Positions 1-9,357 are shown, counted from the stretch's first letter. The stretch: 64,000 nt of DNA from Pelagomonas calceolata (GCA_918797485.1 CAKKNE010000003.1:2356001-2420000); one strand, 5' to 3'. Translations and numbers: made by a program. Notes: a model not told the origin generated them from the sequence alone.

Positions 1-526
1 GAACCGGACCGACGAGGAGAACGAAAAGCTCGAGTCGAAGCGCAACGACGTGTCGAAGCTGCGGGCGAAGATCGGCTCCGGGTCGATCAGAGTCTTCGAG
101 CAGATTGATGCTGATAAGAGTGGCAAGATCGAGCGCGCGGACCTGATGAAGATTCTGGGCGAATTACCCGGAACCCAAGAAGGCGAGTACCTGCGTGGAA
201 ATCAACCAGTGAGTTAGGTTATACGGAGACGACATCGCGTCGATGGCGTGGGGCGCCCGAAATTTGATTTCCACACAGGCGAGGACAACCTCGACGGCCT
301 CATCAAGGCGCTCGACGTCGACGGCGACGGCATCATCGACATGGACGAGTGGATCGCGCAGCTCGACAAGATCCCGTTGCTCAAGGCACAGCTCGACCAG
401 TACATCGACCCGGCCACCGGTCTCATCAACACCGAATTGACGGGCCCGATGAAGCCGCCGACGGCCGAGGCGACGATTCCTCCGGCCGACGCGCCCGCTG
501 AAGAAGCAGCTCCCGCCGCCGAGTAG
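1..526 (+). CDS. EF-hand calcium-binding protein, 3' part (5' end outside window)
   Basis: The frame is open from base 2, so only the C-terminal part is visible. Two EF-hands can be read. The first has the loop DADKSGKIERAD, which carries Asp rather than Glu at position 12; the second has DVDGDGIIDMDE, a canonical loop ending in Glu. An acidic, Ala/Pro-rich tail follows and the stop is at 524-526. One introner interrupts the linker between the hands: exon 1 ends at 182 (GC donor inside the target duplication) or at 194 (GT donor inside the element), exon 2 starts at 279, and both choices keep frame. The product is probably a calmodulin-like Ca2+ sensor or an EF-hand tail of a larger protein. 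It converges on the methyltransferase-fusion gene, 41 bp away. Confidence 0.85.
183..278 (+). mobile_element. Introner element acting as intron (EF-hand gene)
   Basis: The element spans 191-278, from CTGCGTGGAAATCAA to TTGATTTCCACACAG, with the core GTCGATGGCGTGGGG inside. The flanking duplication is gcgagtac/gcgaggac (7 of 8 match). The acceptor is the final CAG. The donor is GC at 183 in the duplication or GT at 195 in the element, 12 bp apart and both in frame. Confidence 0.85.
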
Positions 527-567
527 AACCCCTGCCCCCTCGCGTCTCTAAACTATCACAGCTTAAT

Positions 568-2160
568 CTAACAACACAACGACCGTTCTGCCCGAAGCCG
601 TCTCGCGCGGCGCCGCGCCAAGAACCCCCGAACTGCTGGTTGGATGATCTTCCGTTTGTCCCAGGGCGTAATGTAGGCAAATCGAGGGATCTGGACAGGG
701 AGGGAGCATATGTGGCAGCCCGACCTGACGCACAGCTGCGCCCGCTCCACGAAGAGAAAAGGACGCCCCGTCTGGTGGGGGTGCGAGACGTACGCGGGCC
801 CGAGGACGACGCCGTGGACCGCCGCGGCAAGTCGAATCGCGCAGCGCCAACTCCTGGCCCAACTCCCTTCCTCGTCGAGGGCGCTCCGGAGCTCGGCGGC
901 GTTCGCCACGCGCCGCGCCCCCAGATGAGGTCTGGGCAGTTCCGACCCCACCTCGAGCCGGTCGTCTGACCGCTTGATCTCCGAACGCACCTCGTGCAGC
1001 CGCAGCCGCAGCGACCGATCACTATGAAACCGCCACTCCTTGTCGACGCACCGCGGGGACCCGAGGCAGAGGGCGTCCAGAGGTAAATAGGACGCGACGT
1101 GGGCGACGCAGTCCCCGGGCCAGGTCACGTACGGTTTCGAAGCGGCCCCGAGCGAATAGACGACCTTGTTGCGCCCGACCAAAGCAAGCTCATCAATCTT
1201 CACGTCGCAACTACCAAGCGCCGCCGCCCGCTCAGCTAAATAAGCACAAAAAGTGTCCCAATCTTTCACACCCCTTTTGGCTTGCGCGGGGTCGCACTTC
1301 CAGAACTGGCGCCGGTGCGGAAACTTCGAGGCAAAAATACAACAAGGCACGACGGCGAAGGGCAGACCCAACGACGCCGCGGCGCAGACGGCCGGCTCCG
1401 TCGCCTCGTCGGGGTGCATCGCGACGACGCACGTGGCTTCTGCTAGTAGTGCTTTCGACGCTTGTGAGGGCGGGTAGGCGAAGGGCTCCTTGAGCAGGCG
1501 CACCGCCTCCGAGAAGGCGTCGTCGACGCTTGCTTGTTTGGCCTCGCCCGCGTGGTTTCTATCCAAGCCCACGGGGTCGATCACCGTCGCCTTCCTCGAG
1601 GCGCCTCGCCGCAACAGCGCCGCGGCGACGGCGCCCTTGCCGCCGGCGACGTCGACTACTGTTTCGAGGCGCTCCCGTCCAAATTTCTCGTCGAGCCACG
1701 CGGCGAAGACCTCGGCTCTATCGGTCTTCGGTGCTTCATCCACTACTTGCGGCTCTGCGACAACCGGCGCGACGGCGCCGTCGTAGCGCAGCACGCGCGC
1801 GACGCGGCGGCCGCTCCGGCTCGGTTTTGCTTCAATCACCACCGCTCCTAGACGGTGCCGCGGCCGCTGCGCCGGCCCCGCGGCAAAGGCCTTGGCCGAC
1901 GCGCCGCCCGCGACGACGTCGATAATTTCATTTCGTGCGAGGCCGCCACTCAACTCGCCTCGCACTTCGTCCACGACGCAGCGCGCGATCGTGAGCTGTT
2001 TGCCTAGCTTGCGGCGGCTCGTCACGGCTACTACTATGCTCCGGTCGTCTACGAGCTCGCCGGGGTTGACGTCCTGCTCGACGTGCACCGATGTGTCTGC
2101 GGGTTGCTCTCCGGGGCTTATGTCTTGCTCAACGTGTACTGCATTTTGTTCTGTAGTCAT
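568..2160 (-). CDS. Methyltransferase with F-box-like segment and IQ motif
   Basis: Single-exon 530-aa protein. Residues 8-36 hold an internal duplication (VHVEQDISPGE / VHVEQDVNPGE). Around residue 165 the stretch VVDVAGGKGAVAAALL is a Rossmann SAM-binding motif I, followed by an acidic motif (VIDPVGLD), and near 275 the segment VVPCCIFASKFPHRR resembles a group of poorly characterised eukaryotic methyltransferase-domain proteins. Downstream, residues about 345-380 read like an F-box (VASYLPLDALCLGS then a Trp), and the C-terminus holds an IQ calmodulin-binding motif (IIQPAVRGFLARRR). Substrate unknown. The order methyltransferase, F-box, IQ is unusual and could also be a fusion made by a missed intron, but no stop interrupts the frame. 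It shares a divergent 174-bp promoter region with the ankyrin gene. Confidence 0.75.
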   Translation of the reverse strand: MTTEQNAVHVEQDISPGEQPADTSVHVEQDVNPGELVDDRSIVVAVTSRRKLGKQLTIARCVVDEVRGELSGGLARNEIIDVVAGGASAKAFAAGPAQRPRHRLGAVVIEAKPSRSGRRVARVLRYDGAVAPVVAEPQVVDEAPKTDRAEVFAAWLDEKFGRERLETVVDVAGGKGAVAAALLRRGASRKATVIDPVGLDRNHAGEAKQASVDDAFSEAVRLLKEPFAYPPSQASKALLAEATCVVAMHPDEATEPAVCAAASLGLPFAVVPCCIFASKFPHRRQFWKCDPAQAKRGVKDWDTFCAYLAERAAALGSCDVKIDELALVGRNKVVYSLGAASKPYVTWPGDCVAHVASYLPLDALCLGSPRCVDKEWRFHSDRSLRLRLHEVRSEIKRSDDRLEVGSELPRPHLGARRVANAAELRSALDEEGSWARSWRCAIRLAAAVHGVVLGPAYVSHPHQTGRPFLFVERAQLCVRSGCHICSLPVQIPRFAYITPWDKRKIIQPAVRGFLARRRARRLRAERSLCC

Positions 2161-2244
2161 TAGGCATCAATTATTGCTTGCTGCGGGAATGAATAGCGCA
2201 TTTGTGCGGTTACAATCGTCTTGTTGCCCCGCCTGGCTGTAAAT

Positions 2245-2265
2245 CTAGTGGGTTAGTACGCTAGC
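2245..2265 (+). promoter_or_regulatory. Intergenic palindrome, degenerate copy
   Basis: CTAGTGGGTTAGTACGCTAGC keeps the CTAG...CTAGC ends of the shared palindrome but only part of the middle. It lies between divergent start codons at 2160 (minus) and 2335 (plus). Confidence 0.45.
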
Positions 2266-2334
2266 TTCCAGCTTTGTCGCGGCTCATTCCTCTGCCTATT
2301 TGTGTGTGATTTGAGGCTCTCTATAGTGTAACCA

Positions 2335-3183
2335 ATGAGAGAGTACTATCCAATGACGAATGCTATTAGCGCAACCATCAATCTAGGCTTTAGGAAAACC
2401 GTGGAGACGATGCTGAAGCTAGATGGGGTAGACGTGAACGCGCGTGATGACGACGGCCGGACGGCGCTCGGCGTGTGCGTGCTCGCCGCGGCGCAGTCCC
2501 AGAGCCGGAACGAGGCTCGCAACCAATTGGAAATTGGGCGCCTGCTCGTAGCGCGGGGCGCGAGGGCTGACGCTCTGGGTGACGCACGCCTGCTGCAGTC
2601 GCCGCTCGTAATGCCTATCACGAGCCTGAACGTCGCCGGCACGGACGACATGTATGCCTGGTATGACCTCTTGATAGGTGCCGGCGCGGACCCGAACTCG
2701 ACCTCGGAGGTGTTGGTCGACGGCTTCCGGTGTCGCATGTCGATGCTATCGCGAGTGCTCTTTTTCTTTCCAGTGACAGCGCTCATCACGACGGAGAAGC
2801 GGCTCGCGCTCATCAAGCTCTTGCTCCGGGCGGGCGCGAATCCGTGCGTGCGCGACCAGGGACTCGACCTGTTACGGGATTGGGGACCGCGGAGTTATGC
2901 GTGTACGACGTATAGCGCGACCTGGGCGCTCGACGACGCCGTAGCGCGGGCGCCCGAACTGGCCGACGACGAGCATTACGTCGCGGCGAAATGCCTTGTC
3001 AAGGGCGTCGTCGCCGCCGGGTCCTACAAGAAGTACGTCCGTCTGCCGCTGCAGGAATTGCTCAACCTGCTCTCGCTCGCGCAGCGCGGCAAGCTCACGA
3101 CGACCGATCCAGTCATGAAGGCGCTCGTCGGCGTCGACAACCACGTCGTATGGAACGTCTTCACGTACTGGGCGGAGTCGTGA
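2335..3183 (+). CDS. Ankyrin-repeat protein
   Basis: 282-aa single-exon protein. Degenerate ankyrin repeats can be read: VDVNARDDDGRTALGVCVL near residue 30, LLIGAGADPNS near 115 and IKLLLRAGANPCVRD near 165. The C-terminal 90 residues are helical without obvious repeats. There is no signal peptide or membrane segment, so a soluble cytoplasmic or nuclear protein-binding role is likely, partner unknown. The start is the first ATG after an in-frame stop region and sits 70 bp downstream of a degenerate intergenic palindrome. It ends 24 bp before the convergent end of the MutS2-like gene. A second ankyrin protein with a similar helical tail lies at 62.3 kb on the other strand, but I see no clear close relationship. 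Confidence 0.8.
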   Translation: MREYYPMTNAISATINLGFRKTVETMLKLDGVDVNARDDDGRTALGVCVLAAAQSQSRNEARNQLEIGRLLVARGARADALGDARLLQSPLVMPITSLNVAGTDDMYAWYDLLIGAGADPNSTSEVLVDGFRCRMSMLSRVLFFFPVTALITTEKRLALIKLLLRAGANPCVRDQGLDLLRDWGPRSYACTTYSATWALDDAVARAPELADDEHYVAAKCLVKGVVAAGSYKKYVRLPLQELLNLLSLAQRGKLTTTDPVMKALVGVDNHVVWNVFTYWAES

Positions 3184-3207
3184 GTAATACAAGTTAACAT
3201 ACAACCT

Positions 3208-5460
3208 TCACCGGTATCGCGCGTGCCGCCGCCCCCTAGCGCTCGCCGCGCTCGGAGTGGCCGCGGGCGCGAGGACCTCCGTGCCATCGGCGAGATATGG
3301 GACGTCCCATTTCGCGAGCGACGAGCGTGGGATTTTCTCGAGCACGGTGCCGTCCGGGAGCTCGAAGCTCACCACGTCCACATCAATCGATGCGACGACA
3401 CCCGCGAGCACGCGCACCGTGCCCGCCTCGACGTCGACGCCCGCGACGTGCAGGAGGTCGTCGCCGACCTTCACATCTTTGCCGGGCGGGACCGCGGCGA
3501 GGCCGTGCGACGCGAGGACCGCCGCGACGGCGTCCGTGCGGCCCTCCTTGTTTTCGAGCCGAGCCGCGTCCAACGTGGCGCCCACGACGCGTTTTGCGTC
3601 GTACTCAAATTTGTTGAGTTCGCGGAACATACCTTCTAGCTTGGCCTCGCGCTTTTCCAGACGCGTCGCGGCCATGCGCGCTCGACGAGATGCTCGCTCC
3701 GTCGCGTCCGCAACAGCGGCGCGCAACGCGGCCCTCTCTTCGCCGAGTTGTTCGCGCTCGTCGGCGGCGGCCTGCGCCGCGTCGGCGGCTTCCGCGCGGG
3801 CAGCGTCCAACGCCGACCAGAGCGCGTCGGCGTTGGCGTCGGCCGGCGCCGCCGGCGTCTCGGCGACGAGGAGCTCCTCGGCGCGACGCACAACGGCGTC
3901 GGGCAGCCCCGAGCGCGCCGCCGCCGCGAGGGCGTCGGCTTTTCCGGGAGCGCCAGGCCGTGGAGAAAACGTCGGGCGTCCGGCCTCGTCGACGCGGAAC
4001 GCCAGCGACAAATAGCGCGGGTCGCGAGCGGGCAGCGCCTTCAAAGCCGCGACGTGCGTGGCGCACACCGTCGTCGCGCCGTTGTCACAGAGCGCGTCCA
4101 GAGCGGCCGTCGCGACGGCGGCGCCCTCCGCCACGTCGGTGGCGCCGCCCAGTTCATCTAACAAAGCCAGAACGTCGTCGCTCTCAAGCGCCGCGGCCAG
4201 CGTGCGGCAGCGCGCCTCGTAGGTCGACCGCTGGGGAAACGCGGTCCGCGCCGCGCCGTCGACGTCCGCGAGCACCCGGCCGTATGAGGGCACCGCGGCT
4301 CGCGTCGCCGGCACCGGCACGCCGAGGCGCGTCAAAATGGCGGCAAGACCGACGGTGCGCAGCAGCGACGTCTTCCCGCCGCCGTTGGGACCACTCACAA
4401 CGACAGCGCCGCCCCTAGCCGCGATTACGTCGATCGGCACTACACTATCGACGGCCGCGTCCAGCAGCAGCGTCGGGTCCCGGGCCCCCACGAGGTCCAG
4501 GCACGCGCCGCTCTCGGGCACGACGCCCTGGAGGTCGTCGAAGCCGCACAGGGCGCGCGCCCGCGCCGCATCAAGCGCCGCCACGGCTTCGAGAGCGGCT
4601 CGTAGTGGATCCGCCGTCTTGGAGAGCTGCGCCGTCAGCTCCGCCAGGCGCTGCGTCTCGGCCGTCTCTAACGCTGACAAAGCAGCTTCGACTGCGTCGG
4701 CGGCCGCGGCGCAGCCGTGGGGCTCGACGTAGGAGGAACGGCCCGACCGCGACGCGCCGCGCTTGCGGCCCAGCGCTTTCGGTGGGGTCGCACTTTTCAC
4801 GGGCACGACGAACCGATCCTTCTCGAGCTCGAACAGGCCGTCGTGCTCGGCGCGCTCCGACGCGACTGCGGTGGCGAGCCTCGCCCGGGCCTTCGTCACC
4901 GCATGCCGCGCCTCGGCGAGCGCCGGCGTGTCGGCGAGCGCCGTGGTCATACAACCGTGTTCGTCGCGTTCAAAAGCATCTGCCTCGAAGGCGCGCGTCG
5001 CGGGCGCCGCGGCGAGCAGCGCCGCCGTCGGCAGCTCAGTATCTGCCTCGGCGGCCCACGTGGCCGCTTCGGTGACGGCAGCCGTCGCGTCGGCGGCCGC
5101 GGCGAGGTCGTCGGCAGTGACTGACGCGCCGGACTTGGCGGCCTCGAGGACGTCGTCGGCGACGTCGCGGCCCAGGAACGGCTCTAGCTTTTCCGACGCG
5201 TCGTGTGCGGCGAGCGTTTCGGCGTAGTCCGCTGGCCGCGTGGCGTTGTACGCAGCGAAGAGACGCTGGGCGCGTCGGCCTACACAGCGTCGCCGCAGCG
5301 CCTTCAGCACAGTGTTACCACCAAGGGCGTCGAATGATGCGGCTTCGAGTGATGGTGGAGTCAGTGCGGCTCTTTGTTGTGTGATTGCTCGATGGCGTGG
5401 CGGTGTTGTGATGAGTGCTGATGCAGCCGGCAGGAGAGCGGCCCAGAGGTGCAGCTTCAT
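3208..5460 (-). CDS. MutS2-like ATPase, probably organellar
   Basis: 750-aa single-exon protein of the MutS2 branch. The N-terminus (MKLHLWAALLPAASALITTP) looks like a signal or presequence, which suggests plastid or other organelle targeting. The middle is an Ala/Glu-rich clamp-like coiled coil. Around residues 355-365 is the Walker A loop GPNGGGKTSLLRTVG, and about 90 residues later the Walker B region LALLDELGGATD followed by an ABC-type signature-like segment. The mismatch-recognition domain of MutS1 is absent, as usual for MutS2. The C-terminus ends soon after a KOW-like segment and no Smr nuclease domain is visible, so this may be a plant-like Smr-less form. In bacteria the family acts on recombination intermediates or stalled ribosomes; the role here is inferred. 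The presequence contains 20 bp identical to an introner core (see findings). Confidence 0.85.
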   Translation of the reverse strand: MKLHLWAALLPAASALITTPPRHRAITQQRAALTPPSLEAASFDALGGNTVLKALRRRCVGRRAQRLFAAYNATRPADYAETLAAHDASEKLEPFLGRDVADDVLEAAKSGASVTADDLAAAADATAAVTEAATWAAEADTELPTAALLAAAPATRAFEADAFERDEHGCMTTALADTPALAEARHAVTKARARLATAVASERAEHDGLFELEKDRFVVPVKSATPPKALGRKRGASRSGRSSYVEPHGCAAAADAVEAALSALETAETQRLAELTAQLSKTADPLRAALEAVAALDAARARALCGFDDLQGVVPESGACLDLVGARDPTLLLDAAVDSVVPIDVIAARGGAVVVSGPNGGGKTSLLRTVGLAAILTRLGVPVPATRAAVPSYGRVLADVDGAARTAFPQRSTYEARCRTLAAALESDDVLALLDELGGATDVAEGAAVATAALDALCDNGATTVCATHVAALKALPARDPRYLSLAFRVDEAGRPTFSPRPGAPGKADALAAAARSGLPDAVVRRAEELLVAETPAAPADANADALWSALDAARAEAADAAQAAADEREQLGEERAALRAAVADATERASRRARMAATRLEKREAKLEGMFRELNKFEYDAKRVVGATLDAARLENKEGRTDAVAAVLASHGLAAVPPGKDVKVGDDLLHVAGVDVEAGTVRVLAGVVASIDVDVVSFELPDGTVLEKIPRSSLAKWDVPYLADGTEVLAPAATPSAASARGRRHARYR

Positions 5461-5546
5461 GCCGCACGGATTGCTGGGTGTAACAGCTTCTCAACGCAGT
5501 AGCGTGACAGTACGTGAGCTCTCAATGACGGCTGGAGCTGGAGGCT

Positions 5547-5571
5547 TGCTAGAGTCTTACACCGCCGCTAG
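5547..5571 (+). promoter_or_regulatory. Intergenic palindrome copy
   Basis: GCTAGAGTCTTACACC then GCCGCTAGC. It lies 87 bp upstream of the MutS2-like ATG and 153 bp upstream of the propeller-protein ATG, between divergent genes. Confidence 0.6.
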
Positions 5572-5723
5572 CTAAATCACGGGTGCGCGAAAAACGGAGA
5601 CGGTAAGGTCGGCGCTCGCGTTGACCGGGTCGGAGGACGGCTGGCTGCGCGTGGCAGGAACGCGCGCAGCGCGGCGGCGGCGCCGTCACAACCCAATGTC
5701 ATAGGCCGCAGCACGCCAGCAGC

Positions 5724-7235
5724 ATGCGATGGATCTTGGCAGCGCTGCTCTGCGCCGGCACCCGCGCGACGGGCAAAGGGCCGGTGGGCATCTATGTCAT
5801 TGACGACCGCTACGCCGCGGTCGCGGACTCGAACGCGAATGCGTTGTTAATCGTAGACGTATTGCGAGGCGGCGTCGCTGGGAGCCGGCGCTGGCCCTCG
5901 CCCAAAAATGACACGAAGGAGTGGTACTCGCTCACGGGCGTGGCGAGCTGCGCCAACTGCAGCTTCGCGTACCTCACGACCAACCACGGCCCCGCATTCT
6001 GGCGCATGGATTTGACGAAGCCGCTCGCCGCCCTGGCGCACGCCGACGATTTTGCTGATTTAGCGCGCGCGACGCTCGTCGAGCTGCCGTGCCTCCGTTC
6101 CCTGGACGCCAACACGCGCATGGTGGCCCTCAAGCGAGACGGGTCGGTCGGGTTCGTGGCCCTCAAGGCCGCGGGCGTGGCGGCCTTCGCGCCCCGCGCT
6201 ATTCATGCGTCGGCGAAACGGTGCGACTCCTTGAACGTGCGCCTCGTCGCATCCAAGGACGCCATGCGGGGGGGCAAGACCTTCGCCGGGCTCGCGTTGA
6301 GCCGCGACGACGCGACGTTGTACGTCACGGCCGAGAACGGCGTCTTCTCCATCCGGGCGACCGGCACTTTCCAGAAGCGGGCCGAGAAATTAACGGGCGA
6401 GCCCGCGTGCGGCCTCCACAACGTCCACCTCCGGGAGACGGCCCCGCAAAATGGCCACCTGTACGTCGTGGGCCACCCCTCCGCCGATAACGCGGGCATG
6501 GCCGTCTACCGCTTGGGAAAGAAAAAGGGCGCGTGCGCGCTCGTCGCGGGCGACGTCAACAAGCACGAGGACTGGCGCGACGGCGCGGGCGCCGCCGCGC
6601 GGTTCAGCCGGCCGCACCAGATGGCGGCGTTCCGCGCGAACGAGCTGCTCCTCACGGATATTGATAACCGCGCGGTGCGACGAATCACGCTCGCCGACGG
6701 GCGCGCCTCGACCGTGCCCTACGACAACAACCACTTGTACACGGAACTCTGGCGATTGGGCGGTCCACAGCGTCACGACCATGGACAGTACGTTTACCCG
6801 CTGGGCGACCGGTTCCCGTCAACACACGCGACGCCTCTCAGTGAGGCGGACCGCAACCGCGACGTCGGCGTGGATCCCGCGCCGGACAACGAGTCGGCGA
6901 CCGCGGCGGCGGCGGCCGCCGCCTGCGCGGCCCGCGGCGCCGCGCTCTGCCCGCCCGCCGCGCTGCGCGACGACGGCGTGCTGGGGCGCCTCCGGCGGAG
7001 CGCCGCGTGGACGAGTCAGAGCTGCCATTCCTGCTGGCTCCACTGGCCGGGCGAGTGTCCGAGGCCCAAGGCCCACGAGCAAGCAAAGAAGCGCACCTCC
7101 GCCGCCTGGGGCGCCGGGTACCAGATGGTCGCGCGCGTTGGCGCGGGGGATGTTCGCTTCGAGTGCACGGATGTGAAGAAAAAGGTCGGGACGAGGCCCC
7201 TCTGCTGCAGCAGTTCCAACGGACCGGCCGCATAA
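5724..7235 (+). CDS. Secreted beta-propeller (NHL-like) protein with Cys-rich C-terminus
   Basis: 503-aa single-exon protein with a signal peptide (MRWILAALLCAGTRATG). Residues about 20-350 contain repeated blade-like strands such as GIYVIDDRYAAVADSNANAL, LYVTAENGVFSIR, HLYVVGHPSADNAGMAVYRL and LLLTDIDNRAVRRITLADG, typical of NHL or YVTN propellers. The remainder is an Ala-rich segment and a Cys-rich domain (SCHSCWLHWPGEC, FECTD, LCCSSS) of a type I associate with secreted stramenopile proteins. The hydrophobic start and paired cysteines point to secretion or a lumenal location. Ligand unknown. No membrane anchor after the signal peptide is visible. Confidence 0.75.
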   Translation: MRWILAALLCAGTRATGKGPVGIYVIDDRYAAVADSNANALLIVDVLRGGVAGSRRWPSPKNDTKEWYSLTGVASCANCSFAYLTTNHGPAFWRMDLTKPLAALAHADDFADLARATLVELPCLRSLDANTRMVALKRDGSVGFVALKAAGVAAFAPRAIHASAKRCDSLNVRLVASKDAMRGGKTFAGLALSRDDATLYVTAENGVFSIRATGTFQKRAEKLTGEPACGLHNVHLRETAPQNGHLYVVGHPSADNAGMAVYRLGKKKGACALVAGDVNKHEDWRDGAGAAARFSRPHQMAAFRANELLLTDIDNRAVRRITLADGRASTVPYDNNHLYTELWRLGGPQRHDHGQYVYPLGDRFPSTHATPLSEADRNRDVGVDPAPDNESATAAAAAAACAARGAALCPPAALRDDGVLGRLRRSAAWTSQSCHSCWLHWPGECPRPKAHEQAKKRTSAAWGAGYQMVARVGAGDVRFECTDVKKKVGTRPLCCSSSNGPAA

Positions 7236-7571
7236 TTGTGATGTTTGAATGGTTAAACTTAACGTCTGCGAACTCAGAGCGCACGATGTCACAGGCTCAG
7301 GCTCAGGCTCAGGCTAGTTACGCCCGGGTTACGTCGCGGGGTCCCCCGTACCCCTCCCGCTCCCCCCGGGCCCACCCGTCCGGCTGGACTAGGACGCAAG
7401 GGCTGAGTCACAGGGACTCGCACGCCCGGGCCCCTCTAACAGGCTCAGGCTTCCATGTGTGTTACAGGCCGCTAGCTTAACTCACCATCACTGTCTTGGA
7501 GGCCGACGCAGTATCCCATCTACGGAAACTGTATCTATCTTACAAGTTACCCTTCTGGGAAGCGGTTCGCG
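7236..7571. other. Intergenic gap holding a composite dispersed repeat
   Basis: No gene seen. Most of the gap is the composite repeat at 7293-7476. Confidence 0.6.
7293..7476 (-). repeat. Composite dispersed repeat (CTGAGC-rich / G-rich unit plus palindrome)
   Basis: Begins with four tandem AGGCTC units, then AGTTACG..., a ggtcccccgtacccctcccg block, and ends in a diverged palindrome GTTACAGGCCGCTAGC. It is the reverse complement of the arrangement at 44886-45043 and 62133-62214. Confidence 0.6.
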
Positions 7572-7970
7572 ATGACCTTCATCGACGTCGCCGACGAGCT
7601 GCTCTTCGAGCGCGTGCTGGACCGCGTCGAGCGCGAGGTCGCGTGTGTCGTGGCCCACCTGCGCGAAGGGCTCCCGACGGAGACCTGCGCCGACCCGCTG
7701 CCGTCATACGTGCCGCCGTTCGGTCAGGAGGCGAACGCGGCGCTAGCGCCCTTGGAACCGCACAAGCGTCCGGTCACGGATACTTCGCTCGCCGACGCTG
7801 TAGAAGGCCTCAAGAAAGGGCAGAACGTGCGGATACCAGGCCTTTTAGACGAGAGGATCGAGGAGTGTGGCCCGAACCGCAACTGCTACGAGGCCGTGAA
7901 GCGCGAACGCAACGCGTCGAGGCCGCCGCTCGAGGAGTTCCTGAGCCGCTTCCTAAATTTACCCACTTAG
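7572..7970 (+). CDS. Small hypothetical protein
   Basis: 132-aa frame opening with ATG at 7572. It is hydrophilic, with an N-terminal helix rich in Glu/Val (ELLFERVLDRVEREVACVVA) and a C-terminal helical part ending EEFLSRFLNLPT. I recognise no family. Two cysteines near residues 97-104 (ECGPNRNCYEA) could pair. Its last 12 bases overlap the 3' end of the convergent dehydratase gene, which is common in compact genomes but could also mean that this frame is only part of a gene. Codon use fits its neighbours. Confidence 0.5.
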   Translation: MTFIDVADELLFERVLDRVEREVACVVAHLREGLPTETCADPLPSYVPPFGQEANAALAPLEPHKRPVTDTSLADAVEGLKKGQNVRIPGLLDERIEECGPNRNCYEAVKRERNASRPPLEEFLSRFLNLPT

Positions 7971-9041
7971 TGCCCGTCCTAGAACTTCCAGATCCACGTT
8001 CCCCCCACAAGCGACGAGCGCGACGTTCGCCCACCCCTTCTCGGCGCGCAGCGCGGCGAAGTCGGGGGATAGAGCCGCCGCGAGCGCGACGGCGCCCGCC
8101 GGCTCGACGGCCTGTTTCAACTCAACAGCAGTACAACGCACCGCGTCGAGAATCTGGCCGTCGTCGACCGTCAAAACGTCCTCGACGAGACCGAACGCGA
8201 GGGGCCAGGCCAGAGATTCCCCGAGCAGCCGCGTCGGCATCGCGTCGGCCACCGTTTTTAGGGTCGGGGCGGCTTTCAACTCGTCGTCGGAGAAGATGCA
8301 CCGCTCTCCCCGTTGGAAGGCGTCGCCGAGGCGCTTGCCAGCAGGCTCGACGGCCACGACCTTCGTGTTCGTCCCCGCGCACGCCGTCGCAATACCAGAA
8401 AGCATGCCCCCGCCCGACACGGGCACCAAAATGGCGTCCAACGCCGGTACGTCCTGCAACAACTCCAGCCCGATGGTCCCCTGGCCTTGTATGACTCGCG
8501 CGTCGTCAAACGGGTGGATTATTGAGGCGCCGCCCAACCGCTCCGCGGCTTCAACGGAAGCTTGCGCGCGCGCCTGCGGCGACGGCTCGCACTGCACGAT
8601 GTCGTCGCAGTAGCGTGCTATGTTTTCGAGCTTCGCGACCGGGGTCGTCCGCGGCACGACGATGCAACAAGGCGCGCCGCGCGCTTTTGCTGCTCTAGCG
8701 ACGGCGGCGCCGTGGTTGCCCGTGCTGTGCGCGACGACGCCTCTTGATGCTTCCTCGTCTGTTAAGGAGAGCACGGCGTTCAATGCGCCGCGATATTTGA
8801 ATGAACCGGTGGTCTGCAGGTGCTCGGCCTTCACATGTATGGAACACGACGCGCGGGCATCTATCTGATCGCTCCGCAAGATGGGCGTCCGGCTCGCGTG
8901 CGGCTCGATGCGCGCGGCGGCGGCACGGACGAGGTCCGGGCTCACACTGCTTAGAGCTTGTTTGAGGCCCTGGACTCTTGCGGTCATGGCCATCGTTGCT
9001 TGTAATGCGACGATCAGAGCGACGCGTGCGAGCGCTTGCAT
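7959..9041 (-). CDS. PLP-dependent serine/threonine dehydratase or serine racemase
   Basis: 360-aa fold-type II PLP enzyme. The PLP-binding lysine lies in TTGSFKYRGALNA near residue 80, the substrate/PLP loop is STGNHGAAVA, and the phosphate-binding glycine loop is PVSGGGMLSGIA. The C-terminal CGGNVDLE matches serine racemase and catabolic threonine dehydratase, and there is no ACT regulatory domain. These enzymes deaminate serine or threonine to pyruvate or 2-oxobutyrate, or racemise serine. The first about 20 residues are hydrophobic and Ala-rich (MQALARVALIVALQATMAM), so organelle or ER targeting is possible. The gene overlaps the convergent small gene by 12 bp. Confidence 0.9.
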   Translation of the reverse strand: MQALARVALIVALQATMAMTARVQGLKQALSSVSPDLVRAAAARIEPHASRTPILRSDQIDARASCSIHVKAEHLQTTGSFKYRGALNAVLSLTDEEASRGVVAHSTGNHGAAVARAAKARGAPCCIVVPRTTPVAKLENIARYCDDIVQCEPSPQARAQASVEAAERLGGASIIHPFDDARVIQGQGTIGLELLQDVPALDAILVPVSGGGMLSGIATACAGTNTKVVAVEPAGKRLGDAFQRGERCIFSDDELKAAPTLKTVADAMPTRLLGESLAWPLAFGLVEDVLTVDDGQILDAVRCTAVELKQAVEPAGAVALAAALSPDFAALRAEKGWANVALVACGGNVDLEVLGRALSG

Positions 9042-9357
9042 TCAGCTGCTGTGCACTGCCACAGTGTGCAGCCGTGCGGCTCGCGGCGGTTGCGTGCCAG
9101 CAGCTCTTATTCGCTGCTGCGGTGGAGGTATTCCGCCAGTCCTGCGGTGCTGCTGTCGCGTTTCGCACGCCTTGGGCCGCCAGGGCCTCCTCGCAGAGCC
9201 AGCCTGCAAGCTCTCCTTGGCAAAGCCACCTGGGACGCATACGTACCGTTCAGCAAAAAGGCTTCGCAGGCGTCGATAATTACTCAAACCCTACTGCTGC
9301 TGCTGATCAGCGGCGTGAAACGACGCGGCGCATACCTCTTGTCACAAAGCTCTCAAG
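9042..9357. other. Intergenic gap between divergent genes
   Basis: I see no gene or recognised motif; presumably two promoters back to back. Confidence 0.4.

Noticed and set aside
3257-4418. Long open frames on the plus strand opposite MutS2
   Set aside because: Typical shadow frames of GC-rich coding DNA with Arg/Ala/Ser-rich nonsense composition.
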